This document shows, piece by piece, positions 6,630 through 14,370 of a DNA stretch of 15,136 nt; the stretch's first letter is position 1; every line of letters starts with the position of its first letter. The notes under the pieces were generated by a model. The model was not told where the DNA came from and did no database searches. It was given only the letters and a program-made list of their open reading frames with translations. The position numbers and the translations under genes are program-made. Source of the DNA: CAZJDM01 sp964544765. GTDB lineage: Bacteria; Bdellovibrionota_B; Oligoflexia; CAYFLR01. The DNA lies in assembly GCA_964544765.1 (NCBI GenBank), contig CAZJDM010000114.1, positions 1-15,136 of the forward strand, given 5' to 3'.

Positions 6630-8015
6630 ATGAATAACAGTAACCAGGAAACCACTGATGAAAGATTAGATAGGTTTTTAAAAAATCCCAGAAAAGCTCT
6701 GTGGACTATAGCAGTTCCTGTGATGATTGGTATGGCAGCCCAGACTCTCTATAATATCACCGATATGATCTTTGTGGGGCAAATATCCTCCGATGCCATT
6801 ACGGCTCTAGCTTTTAATATACCAGTTGTTTTCTTTGCTATTGGATTTGTTTTTGCACTTAGTAGAGGAGTGACAGCTGTTATTTCCCAATTTATTGGAG
6901 CTAGATCTGTCGATAAAGCCTCAATGGCAGCCATTCAAGCTGTATACATCAGTCTTGTTATATCTATGATTTTTTCTATTGGAGGGGTGTTATGGGGAAA
7001 GTCTTTATTAGGAATTTTGGGTACACCCGATAGACTATTACCATTGGCTTCAGGTTATATCCGTATTTTGGCAGCTGGCTTGTCATTTACCGTTTTTAAC
7101 GCTTTTTTTAGATCTATTTTTAGTGGAGAAGGTAATACAAAAACTCCTATGATTTTAACTACTTCCGGTGTAATACTTAATATCATACTGGATCCGATAT
7201 TTATTTTTGTATTCAAATGGGGACTTAATGGAGCAGCTTATGCTACGGTACTCAGTCAAGGTGTTATATTTATTGGTTATAATTTCATGGTCTTTATTAA
7301 GAAAAAAACCTTTATAGATATATTAAATATCAAAATTGGTTTTGACTCTGCCGTGTGTGGCAGGATTCTTAAGATTGGTATTCCAGCTTCTTTATCGATG
7401 ATAGTTATGTCTTTGGGGTCAGCTTTATATAATTATATTTTGGTTCATTTTTCGCCCGATGCGGTAGCTGCTTATCAAATAGGAACGCGTTTTGATCATA
7501 TATTTCTTCTACCAACTCTTGCGGTAGCCAGCTCTGTTTTGGCTCTGGTGGGAATGTTTTTTGGTGCTAAAAGAATTGATTTGGTTAGAGAGGTTGTTCG
7601 ATATAGCTATGTTGTTTTAATTAAGATAGCCTTGGTTTTAGGAAGTCTTTTTTATGTTATCAGTCCTTGGGCGATTCAGGTTTTTACCGATAATTCAGAT
7701 ATCCGAGATACAGCGGTCAGCTTGATTCGGGTAATGGTTTTCATATTCCCCTTTATTGGAATCGGTATTGCTTCGTCTCAAGCTTTAATCGGTTTAGGTC
7801 ACGGTGTTTATGCCCTACTACTGGCTTGTATTAGGGTAATTTTTATCAGCGCTCCGTTAGCCTCTTATTTTATTTTGATTGCTAACAAATCAATAGAATG
7901 GGCCTGGTATAGCTTAGCAATTGCTGCCTTTGTAAGTGCCATTATAGCTTACACCTTACTGCGCAAGATTATTAAAGATCATAATGGTCATAGTACAGTA
8001 AATGTTGCTGCTTGA
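6630..8015 (+). CDS. MATE-family multidrug/organic cation exporter (461 aa)
   Basis: The protein is hydrophobic throughout, with about 12 predicted membrane helices in two similar halves, and has the usual MATE length. The first helix region, VPVMIGMAAQTLYNITDMIF, followed by VGQISSDAITALAF, is diagnostic of the DinF/NorM-like branch (P...L..L.N..D...VG). SGYIRILAAGL, IFSGEGNTKTPM and the GLNGAAYATVLSQ loop are further MATE features. Such proteins sit in the inner membrane and export cationic drugs or metabolites in exchange for H+ or Na+. The substrate cannot be deduced. The ATG at 6630 has GAAGG only three bases upstream and GGACGGG further off, so the ribosome-binding site is not ideal. 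The gene is transcribed divergently from trhP and reads toward the broken ATPase gene, with no clear terminator between. Confidence 0.92.
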   Translation: MNNSNQETTDERLDRFLKNPRKALWTIAVPVMIGMAAQTLYNITDMIFVGQISSDAITALAFNIPVVFFAIGFVFALSRGVTAVISQFIGARSVDKASMAAIQAVYISLVISMIFSIGGVLWGKSLLGILGTPDRLLPLASGYIRILAAGLSFTVFNAFFRSIFSGEGNTKTPMILTTSGVILNIILDPIFIFVFKWGLNGAAYATVLSQGVIFIGYNFMVFIKKKTFIDILNIKIGFDSAVCGRILKIGIPASLSMIVMSLGSALYNYILVHFSPDAVAAYQIGTRFDHIFLLPTLAVASSVLALVGMFFGAKRIDLVREVVRYSYVVLIKIALVLGSLFYVISPWAIQVFTDNSDIRDTAVSLIRVMVFIFPFIGIGIASSQALIGLGHGVYALLLACIRVIFISAPLASYFILIANKSIEWAWYSLAIAAFVSAIIAYTLLRKIIKDHNGHSTVNVAA

Positions 8016-8052
8016 ATAAACTTATTAATTTTGATTGAAAGCACGAAGATAT

Positions 8053-8524
8053 TTAAGGGAGGTAAGACAAAAACCTTTCAATGTGTATGATTTTAATATT
8101 AGGATCTTTTATAAGACTTCTTCTTTCTTGGGTTTTTTGAGTGACTAACTGAAAGGTGAAAGTTGGCTTCAGTATCTCATGGAAATACTGAAGGGATTTT
8201 GATGGAGTTGATTGATTACTTTTTACTTCTACTAACATGTAAGGTTTTTTATTTCGAACAACAAGAAAATCGACTTCTCTTTTTTGTTTATCTCTTAGAT
8301 AAAATAGTTCGAATTCGCCCATAGCACAATCAGTCCAGGTGTGGCAGCTTTCTAAATTCATCATCATCCCATGTAAAATATTGAGATGCCCCTGATATTC
8401 TCTCTCTGATAAGTTCAGCCAAAGTTGTTTTTCCAACTTGACGCGGCCCAGACAAAAAAGCAATCTTTCCGGATAATATGGCATCTTCAATAATTATTTT
8501 TTCTAGATATCTGTTTTTATTCAT
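8053..8524 (-). pseudogene. DUF4143-type AAA ATPase gene with large internal deletion and frameshift
   Basis: The N-terminal part (8524 down to about 8345) reads MNKNRYLEKIIIEDAILSGK and contains a P-loop GPRQVGKTT, typical of ATPases paired with a DUF4143 C-terminal domain. The C-terminal part is in another frame (about 8350 down to 8053). It reads CHTWTDCAMGEFELFYLRDK, then REVDFLVV and YMLVEVKSN, which is the family's C-terminal nuclease-like domain. Intact members are about 380-400 residues; here roughly 250 central residues are missing and the two parts meet in different frames around 8343-8352. The start ATG with upstream AAGG survives. Neither fragment is likely to work alone. In intact relatives the biochemical role is not well defined. 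Confidence 0.8.
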
Positions 8525-8600
8525 ATAAAATAACCTTATTAAATTACTATTTAAGGCTAAACTTTACTTTTAGTCAATCTAAAACTAGATTTACCGAGTT

Positions 8601-8629
8601 TTGGTCATATGATTAATGCACAATATAAT
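8601..8629 (+). promoter_or_regulatory. Sigma70-type promoter of the SPL-like/KamA-like operon
   Basis: A perfect -10 box TATAAT (8624-8629) is preceded by TTGGTC (8601-8606) at exactly 17 bp. Transcription would begin near 8636, just ahead of a GTG at 8641 and 35 bases ahead of the ATG at 8671. The -35 box is only a partial match. Confidence 0.5.
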
Positions 8630-8670
8630 TAACTAGACAGGTGCCCAGTTTTTATTATAATTACAGCTTT

Positions 8671-10023
8671 ATGAAGAGAGCTGAGCCCTACAGCAACAAG
8701 TTTGATCGCATTAAAAACCTTACCTTATTTCCTCTGTTAAATGAAAATCAACAAAAATGGCTGGCAAAGGTTGCTTTAGAATACCAATTTACCTTGCAAG
8801 AATTGAGAATAATTGCTGTTGCTATGCGAGATTTAGAGATGTGGCAGGAGAAACCTTTATCGGAATGGTGGGTAGAAGCCCAACCGTGTAGTAATTCATC
8901 ATCAGGCACAACAAGCACATCAGGCATAACAGGCAGAAATCTTAAAAAGAAGATTTTTAAGTCATTATCCTCTCATTTAGAGAAAATACGAAAAAAGAAT
9001 AAACAATATGTAAAACAATGTGTAAGGGATAAAAATGGTAAAATTTCCAATCAGGGTTCCAAATCTTTTACGTTTATACCGGTACCGAAGAAAGACAATA
9101 AAATATCTGGAATGTGCCCAGTAATGTCTGATAAAACGGTTTGTTGTAATTTAAGAACCATAGATGCTATTCATAATTGTGGATTTCAATGCAATTATTG
9201 TTGTATTCAGTCTTTTTACCCTGAAAAGCAGATTCAGGTCGAAGAAAATTTAGCCTACAAATTGGACCAAATTCAATTGGAATTAGATAGTAACCGGTTA
9301 TATCATTTTGGTACCGGACAGTCTTCAGATTCCTTGATGTGGGGCAATAAAGGTAATGTACTAGATAGTTTAATGAATTTTGCCAATCAAAATCCCAATG
9401 TACTATTGGAATTTAAAACTAAATCAGTTAATATAGATTATTTATCAAAAGAAAAAATCCCCCAAAATGTGTTTGTCAGTTGGTCCTTAAATACTGACAC
9501 AATTATTTCTTGTGAAGAAAGTATGACTGCTACTTTGGATAAAAGAATCAAAGCGGCCAAATTGCTTGTTGCTAAGGGTATAAAAGCAGGATTTCATCTT
9601 CATCCCATGATTAAATATGCAGGATGGAAAACAGAATACCAACAAATGATCAATAATCTTATACAGAATTTTGATCATCAGAATGTTTTGTTTGTTTCAT
9701 TCGGGTCTTTGACTTTATCCAAACCCATTATTCAAAAAATTCGTCAGCAGGGTAATAAAACTAAAGTTCTTCAAATGCCTATGGAACCAAACCCAGAAGG
9801 TAAGTTGACTTATCCCGCGCCTGATAGAATTGAACTTTTTAATCATGCATACAAATGTTTTCAAGCTTGGCACCATAAAGTGTATTTTTATCTATGTATG
9901 GAAGAGGCTTTATTTTGGAAGAAGGTTTTTGGTTTTGTTTATAGCAATAATGAGGATTTTGAACTGGATTTAGTCCGTAATATTGCTAATAAGCTTGAAA
10001 ATACTGGCTTTGGATATAAATAA
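8671..10023 (+). CDS. Spore photoproduct lyase-like radical SAM protein (450 aa)
   Basis: The radical-SAM motif is C170-GFQ-C174-NY-C177 in the context IDAIHNCGFQCNYCCIQ. It is preceded by Cys149, 158 and 159. GTGQSSDSLMWGN after it corresponds to the GTGE..DSLAL-like segment of the SPL/DNA-repair-photolyase family. The C-terminal half has the family-like FHLHPMIKY and MPMEPNPEGK stretches. SplB repairs spore photoproduct in DNA, but here the residue next to SSD, where B. subtilis SplB has its H-donating Cys141, appears to be Gln, so a different substrate is likely. The start is uncertain: ATG 8671 is favoured by the promoter position, while GTG 8641 would be nearly leaderless; neither has a clear ribosome-binding site. 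Residues about 73-89 contain a tandem-repeat insert. The KamA-like gene follows after 20 bp. Confidence 0.78.
   Translation: MKRAEPYSNKFDRIKNLTLFPLLNENQQKWLAKVALEYQFTLQELRIIAVAMRDLEMWQEKPLSEWWVEAQPCSNSSSGTTSTSGITGRNLKKKIFKSLSSHLEKIRKKNKQYVKQCVRDKNGKISNQGSKSFTFIPVPKKDNKISGMCPVMSDKTVCCNLRTIDAIHNCGFQCNYCCIQSFYPEKQIQVEENLAYKLDQIQLELDSNRLYHFGTGQSSDSLMWGNKGNVLDSLMNFANQNPNVLLEFKTKSVNIDYLSKEKIPQNVFVSWSLNTDTIISCEESMTATLDKRIKAAKLLVAKGIKAGFHLHPMIKYAGWKTEYQQMINNLIQNFDHQNVLFVSFGSLTLSKPIIQKIRQQGNKTKVLQMPMEPNPEGKLTYPAPDRIELFNHAYKCFQAWHHKVYFYLCMEEALFWKKVFGFVYSNNEDFELDLVRNIANKLENTGFGYK
8902..8937 (+). repeat. Two 18-bp in-frame tandem repeats in the SPL-like gene
   Basis: TCAGGCACAACAAGCACA (8902-8919) is followed directly by TCAGGCATAACAGGCAGA (8920-8937), 15 of 18 positions alike. 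They begin exactly on a codon boundary and encode SGTTST and SGITGR, in a polar stretch ahead of the basic helix that precedes the radical-SAM core. Confidence 0.75.
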
Positions 10024-10043
10024 ATTTAGTGAACTGAAATAAA

Positions 10044-11162
10044 ATGAATCTAGTAGATTTCAACAAGATACGACAAGAAGATAAGTTGAAAAAAGAAAAT
10101 TTTCTCATACAGGATAATTGTATAGATAAAGATGAGTACGTTTGTAGTGTTAAGGAACTTTTTGAGTTAGGTTATATAACTAAGGATCAAATAGATCCAC
10201 TTCAAACGGTAACCGATCAATATCCATTATTGATAAGTAGATATTATTTATCGCTTATTAATAAAGACGATCCACTAGATCCTATAAAGTTAATGGCTAT
10301 TCCTAGATCAGAGGAACTAGTTTCTAGTAATTTAATGTGTCAAGATCCTATTGGAGATATTACTTACCTCAAAACCTCTCGATTAACCCATCGTTATCCA
10401 GATAGGGCTTTGTTGCATATTACTAATAGTTGCTCTATGAATTGTAGATTTTGTTTTCGAAAAAACCTAATTACTCAAAACCATCAAGGTTTATTTCGCC
10501 ATCAAGGTTTACATCATGGATCACTCGATCAGGCTTTTAAGTATTTAAAAAATAATCCTCAAGTTAAGGAACTAATTCTTTCTGGTGGAGAGCCTTTTTT
10601 GTTAACGGATCTAGATTTAACTGCTGTTATCGACCGAATTGAGATTGAATTGCCTGGTATACAACGTTTACGTTTTCATACCCGCATTCCGGCAACTTTA
10701 CCCAACCGAATAACTAAGCCACTAATAAATGTTTTAAGGGGTCATAAAGGGGGTCATAAAGGGGGTCATAAGGGCGATCATAAACGTCGTCTTAATATTG
10801 TGATTATTACCCACTTTAATCATCCTCAAGAGATAACTTCTTGCTCCAAGAAAGCATTAAAATTACTGGCAAGTGATTTTCTTCTTTTAAATCAAAGTGT
10901 GTTGTTAAAACAGGTAAATGATAATCCCGATGTGTTAGCTTCTTTATTTGTCCAATTAGGTGAAGTTGGTTGTATTCCATATTACTTGCATCATTGTGAC
11001 CCGGCCATAGGAACCGAACATTTTAAAACCTCTATGGATGAGGGTAGGGATATTATGCGAGAGTTATATGGTAGTTTACCGGGATATTTAATCCCTAAAT
11101 ATGTGGTTGATTTAGCAGATAAAAAAGGAAAGATGCCTATTCCTCTTCGTTTGTCATTCTAA
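10044..11162 (+). CDS. KamA-family radical SAM aminomutase (lysine 2,3-aminomutase-like, 372 aa)
   Basis: The radical-SAM motif C130-SMN-C134-RF-C137 lies in the KamA-type segment HRYPDRALLHITNSC. GGEP is at 181-184. HTRIPATLPNRIT (212-224), THFNHPQE (256-263) and YYLHHCDPAIGTEHF (313-327) are all KamA-family hallmarks. Asp319 and Asp356 correspond to the substrate-binding aspartates of clostridial lysine 2,3-aminomutase, and Lys363 to its PLP lysine. The protein is therefore plausibly an active PLP/SAM aminomutase making a beta-amino acid. The CRFCFRK sequence after the motif is closer to EF-P-modifying EpmB, so that role remains possible; no efp or epmA gene is in the window. Inserts at 147-158 and 233-248 are tandem repeats. 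It lies 20 bp after the SPL-like gene, and its stop overlaps the convergent LamG-protein gene by 4 bp. Confidence 0.85.
   Translation: MNLVDFNKIRQEDKLKKENFLIQDNCIDKDEYVCSVKELFELGYITKDQIDPLQTVTDQYPLLISRYYLSLINKDDPLDPIKLMAIPRSEELVSSNLMCQDPIGDITYLKTSRLTHRYPDRALLHITNSCSMNCRFCFRKNLITQNHQGLFRHQGLHHGSLDQAFKYLKNNPQVKELILSGGEPFLLTDLDLTAVIDRIEIELPGIQRLRFHTRIPATLPNRITKPLINVLRGHKGGHKGGHKGDHKRRLNIVIITHFNHPQEITSCSKKALKLLASDFLLLNQSVLLKQVNDNPDVLASLFVQLGEVGCIPYYLHHCDPAIGTEHFKTSMDEGRDIMRELYGSLPGYLIPKYVVDLADKKGKMPIPLRLSF
10482..10517 (+). repeat. Two 18-bp in-frame tandem repeats in the KamA-like gene, after the Fe-S motif
   Basis: CATCAAGGTTTATTTCGC (10482-10499) is followed by CATCAAGGTTTACATCAT (10500-10517). 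The first 12 bases are identical and 14 of 18 agree. Both start on a codon boundary and encode HQGLFR and HQGLHH, ten residues after Cys137. Confidence 0.6.
10740..10787 (+). repeat. Four 12-bp in-frame tandem repeats in the KamA-like gene
   Basis: GGTCATAAAGGG occurs twice without change (10740-10751, 10752-10763), then as GGTCATAAGGGC (10764-10775) and GATCATAAACGT (10776-10787). The units start on codon boundaries and encode GHKG, GHKG, GHKG and DHKR. They lie between two conserved segments (KPLINVLR and LNIVIITHFNHP) that are normally joined by a short turn. The result is a His/Lys/Gly-rich surface loop. Confidence 0.85.
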
Positions 11163-11850
11163 TTACAGTATCGTTTTGGTGGTGGTGTAAAACTAGTGCC
11201 TGTCCACCGTGCCACATTACGACTGACCCGAATTTCATCCAGATTACCTGACAGATACCCCCATGAGCTGGACCAATAACTACCAAACCTGCCTAAATAC
11301 AAATACCCATAGGGGTGCCATCTGGCATAACCTATGGTATTGGTTTGCCTGACACCATCAAGGTACATATACATTGTTTGATCTTCTCGTATGAGCGCGA
11401 AATGATGCCATGCACCGTCTGCCCATGTAGCGTCATTGGCTGAGATTGAAGTACCGTTTGTCCCTGGAATTCCCAACATAACAGCCGGTCTACCAGACGA
11501 CAAATAGATCATCCAGCCATTTGAATTTGCACCACCAGAAGTGAAATTATCACCTACCAGCATCTGCCTGCCGGAATTCACGGAAGTCTTAAACCAGAAG
11601 TCGATGGTGAAGTCCATGGTGGAACCAAAATTGAAGTCATCCATGTTGTCAGCGGTGTCAATATAATCATCTGTGCCATCAAATAAGAGGCTGGATGCGT
11701 CAAATTTAGGATCGGTTGTATTGTGGTCCACACTGCCGTATGATGTGAACGTGTGGCGAGAGGTTGCGTCGATGACCGGATTACCAGGATCATCATTGGA
11801 ATGCAGCAGTAATACGGTATTGGCGTCTATACCAGGTGACAGGCATGGAG
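11159..11850 (-). other. GC-rich LamG-domain segment, compositionally distinct
   Basis: Hand counts of three 60-base lines inside this segment (11221, 11461 and 11761) give about 47-48% GC. Lines of the same gene further upstream (12061, 13501) give 33-35%. The change falls near the junction between the last Fn3-like domain and the LamG domain, so the domain was probably acquired from another source and fused in frame. Confidence 0.6.
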
Positions 11851-14293
11851 CGTACTCAACAATATTAGAATTATCCTCTAAATTGCCATTTTCATCCATC
11901 GCCCTCACTATGAACCAAATGTAATTATAGACTGATAAATCTGATATAGTTGTTTGAGTCACTCCTGTAACACTTTTAATTGGATCATTAAAATTAAAAT
12001 CCTCAATGGCACTGCCATTAGCTTTGTAAATTTCATAAGCCATATTTGCTTGAGAGGTTGAATCATCTGAAGCCACATTCCAATTGATGGTTATATTCTG
12101 TGAATCAACAATAGAGATAGAACTAATTCCTGCAAAATTAGGAGGTGTGAGATTTAAAATGTAGCTGGCTCCAACTGATGAACAGCTTGATGGAGTTCCG
12201 GCTCCATTATTAGCTACTTTGGCAAACATTGTGTAACTATCAGCGGTTAAAGTTTCAGTGGTTATATCTACGATGGTATCACTAGCAATTTTTTGTTTTA
12301 AAAAGGTATCACAACCACTACCAGTAGATTTATAAAGTTCAACGGTATATCCATTAGCTACCCCACTTATTCGATACGTAGGGGTGGTATTATTTCCCAG
12401 AGTTGATGATGGGCTTAATAAAGTGATGGTTGGAGCATCAGGGGTGCTGGTATTTAAAACATATTCTATCGTTGCAGTTGAACAATCGGAGATATTTCCA
12501 ATCGGGTCCTGTGCTTTAACGTAAAAGTGATAAGTATCATCTATGAGAGCTGAAGATGTCAGGTTAATAGTGGTTGCATTAGCGACGCCAGAAGCAACCT
12601 GAGTAATGCAATGGTCACTGAAAAGAATAATAGTATCTCCTGTATATACTCCTTCTATTTGAAGGGTGGGAGTAGTGTCGTTATATGGAGAAACGGTAGG
12701 ATCAGACAAAGAAATAGCATTAGGTACAGGTGGTGGAGTGGTGTCCAATGAGAGTGTTGTTTGTGATATGGTTGAAAATGTTATTTTTGAACCTATTTTA
12801 TCTTTAACCACTACATTGAAATAATAAGTTGTTTCGGGCAGTAATTCAGTAATATTAATAGTATTGATATCAGTAGACCAGGCTTCGACTATTGAACCAT
12901 TGTTTTCTATCTCTGTAAGAGATGTAATGTTATTACTGGTCGAGAGATATACCTGGTATCGCAGTTCTGATTGTAGACTGACATTATCAAGGGCCTTTGT
13001 CCAAGATAAGGTTAAGCTGGTTATATTTACATTACTTGTGGTAAGCACGTCATTACTTAAAACTGGCGCTGAGGTATCTTTGAACAATTCAATTTCCACT
13101 ACAGTTTTGTTGCCAAGATTGTCTGACTGACTCATTGATAAAGTTTTTAATTCATCTGCTCCAATTAAATTTACCAATGAGGAGAAAGTACCATTACAAG
13201 AAATAGTTATTGGACTATTCATCAAGTCTCCAGAAAGTTCGACATCATTTTCATTAGCATCACAGGTTCCTTCAATAGTAAATGTTGTACCGACAACATC
13301 TTTAGAATTCGGAGAGGTTATGCTCACAGTTGGAGCTTTCGTATCTTTAGTTATTGTTCTGCTGTCAATTGCTTGGTTACCAACATTGTCCTTCTGAGTG
13401 ATAGTTATTTTCTTATTTCCATCATCTCCTGATAAAACAACGATTTGACTAAAAGCTTCATTGGTACAGGCGATGGTAATTGAAGACTGCTCGATATCGC
13501 CGAATATTCTTATAATATAGGCGTTTTCGCAGGCCCCTGATATTACTACTTGTTCTTTAACAGCAATATTTTGAGCTGGTGTGTCAATTGATATTTTGGG
13601 AGCTGGATCAGGTTCAATGCATTGGTTGGTCAGAGTTTTGTATATTTCATTTTCCGCACAAACAACTTTATCATGACATATACCCTCAATATTAATTTGG
13701 TTATTAGGGCAAGTAATGTTTAGTTCTTCCAAGTTTTCTATAGTTACCAGGTTCTCCAAGATTTCTGTCATCTCAATCACTTCCTTGGAGATTATCTTGG
13801 TTACGGTGATTTCCTCTGCAATGGTTTCTATTTTTTCCTTAGATATAATGGATGATGCTATGGTTGTGAAAGTATTCGTATTATCTTCTACCTGTTCGAT
13901 AATTTCATTTATTTGTGTCCGTATATCCAGACTCAGATTATTATTAATTTCTTCTACAAAAGTAGATACATCTTCAATGGTACCAGACTCAAGAGCTGCG
14001 GTAATAACCTCTGTCTTTACCTCTTTTTCAATTTTGGCCACTGTTTGAAATACTTCGTTTTGTAAGACTGGATCAATTACTATTTTGTTTTTGACGTATA
14101 ATTTTGTCATTTTCACTAAATCAGTGACATTTAATTCAACATCATCATCTACCGTGTTTAGCAATTCATTGGTGACCTTTTCTAATTTGTCAACTGCCAT
14201 AGAATAATTATTCATTTGTTTAGGAGTGATATTAATAGTGCTGTCTTTTTTAAGCATATTGGTAACAATAGTAGTATTTTTTCTATGATTCAA
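11159..14293 (-). CDS. Large Ig/fibronectin-III/LamG multidomain protein, probably 5'-truncated (1044 aa)
   Basis: Reading from the N-terminus: an acidic, probably helical region (1-205); a short Cys-rich EGF-like linker (about 206-240); two Ig-like repeats with paired Cys and an ITSP..G..F.I.G.C pattern (about 241-410); an Fn3-like domain containing LTLSWTKALDN (about 411-518); two more Ig-like repeats beginning VPNAISLSDPT and PTITLLSPSS (about 520-720); a second Fn3-like domain (about 721-815); and a LamG/concanavalin-like domain (about 820-1038) with LLLHSNDD, LLFDGTDDYI and WHHFALIREDQTMYMYLDG. Such proteins are normally secreted adhesins or surface proteins. No signal peptide is visible: the frame opens at a TTG (14293) and the next ATG (14257) has no ribosome-binding site. 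The 5' end was probably lost. The LamG part has a different base composition. Confidence 0.78.
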   Translation of the reverse strand: MNHRKNTTIVTNMLKKDSTINITPKQMNNYSMAVDKLEKVTNELLNTVDDDVELNVTDLVKMTKLYVKNKIVIDPVLQNEVFQTVAKIEKEVKTEVITAALESGTIEDVSTFVEEINNNLSLDIRTQINEIIEQVEDNTNTFTTIASSIISKEKIETIAEEITVTKIISKEVIEMTEILENLVTIENLEELNITCPNNQINIEGICHDKVVCAENEIYKTLTNQCIEPDPAPKISIDTPAQNIAVKEQVVISGACENAYIIRIFGDIEQSSITIACTNEAFSQIVVLSGDDGNKKITITQKDNVGNQAIDSRTITKDTKAPTVSITSPNSKDVVGTTFTIEGTCDANENDVELSGDLMNSPITISCNGTFSSLVNLIGADELKTLSMSQSDNLGNKTVVEIELFKDTSAPVLSNDVLTTSNVNITSLTLSWTKALDNVSLQSELRYQVYLSTSNNITSLTEIENNGSIVEAWSTDINTINITELLPETTYYFNVVVKDKIGSKITFSTISQTTLSLDTTPPPVPNAISLSDPTVSPYNDTTPTLQIEGVYTGDTIILFSDHCITQVASGVANATTINLTSSALIDDTYHFYVKAQDPIGNISDCSTATIEYVLNTSTPDAPTITLLSPSSTLGNNTTPTYRISGVANGYTVELYKSTGSGCDTFLKQKIASDTIVDITTETLTADSYTMFAKVANNGAGTPSSCSSVGASYILNLTPPNFAGISSISIVDSQNITINWNVASDDSTSQANMAYEIYKANGSAIEDFNFNDPIKSVTGVTQTTISDLSVYNYIWFIVRAMDENGNLEDNSNIVEYAPCLSPGIDANTVLLLHSNDDPGNPVIDATSRHTFTSYGSVDHNTTDPKFDASSLLFDGTDDYIDTADNMDDFNFGSTMDFTIDFWFKTSVNSGRQMLVGDNFTSGGANSNGWMIYLSSGRPAVMLGIPGTNGTSISANDATWADGAWHHFALIREDQTMYMYLDGVRQTNTIGYARWHPYGYLYLGRFGSYWSSSWGYLSGNLDEIRVSRNVARWTGTSFTPPPKRYCN

Positions 14294-14370
14294 ATATTTT
14301 GGTTTATAATCGGCTTGTTATCTGGTACATAAATTATAAGCAGCATATAAATTAATATTAGTTTATTAGC

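Noticed and set aside
8167..8193. 9-bp inverted repeat CTTCAGTAT...ATACTGAAG
   Set aside because: It lies inside the coding sequence of the DUF4143-type remnant, with no T-run and no position suited to a terminator; probably chance.
11578..14048. Several 60-110 codon open frames on either strand within the LamG-protein gene
   Set aside because: They are shadows of a long frame with clear domain structure; none has a recognisable domain or start signal.
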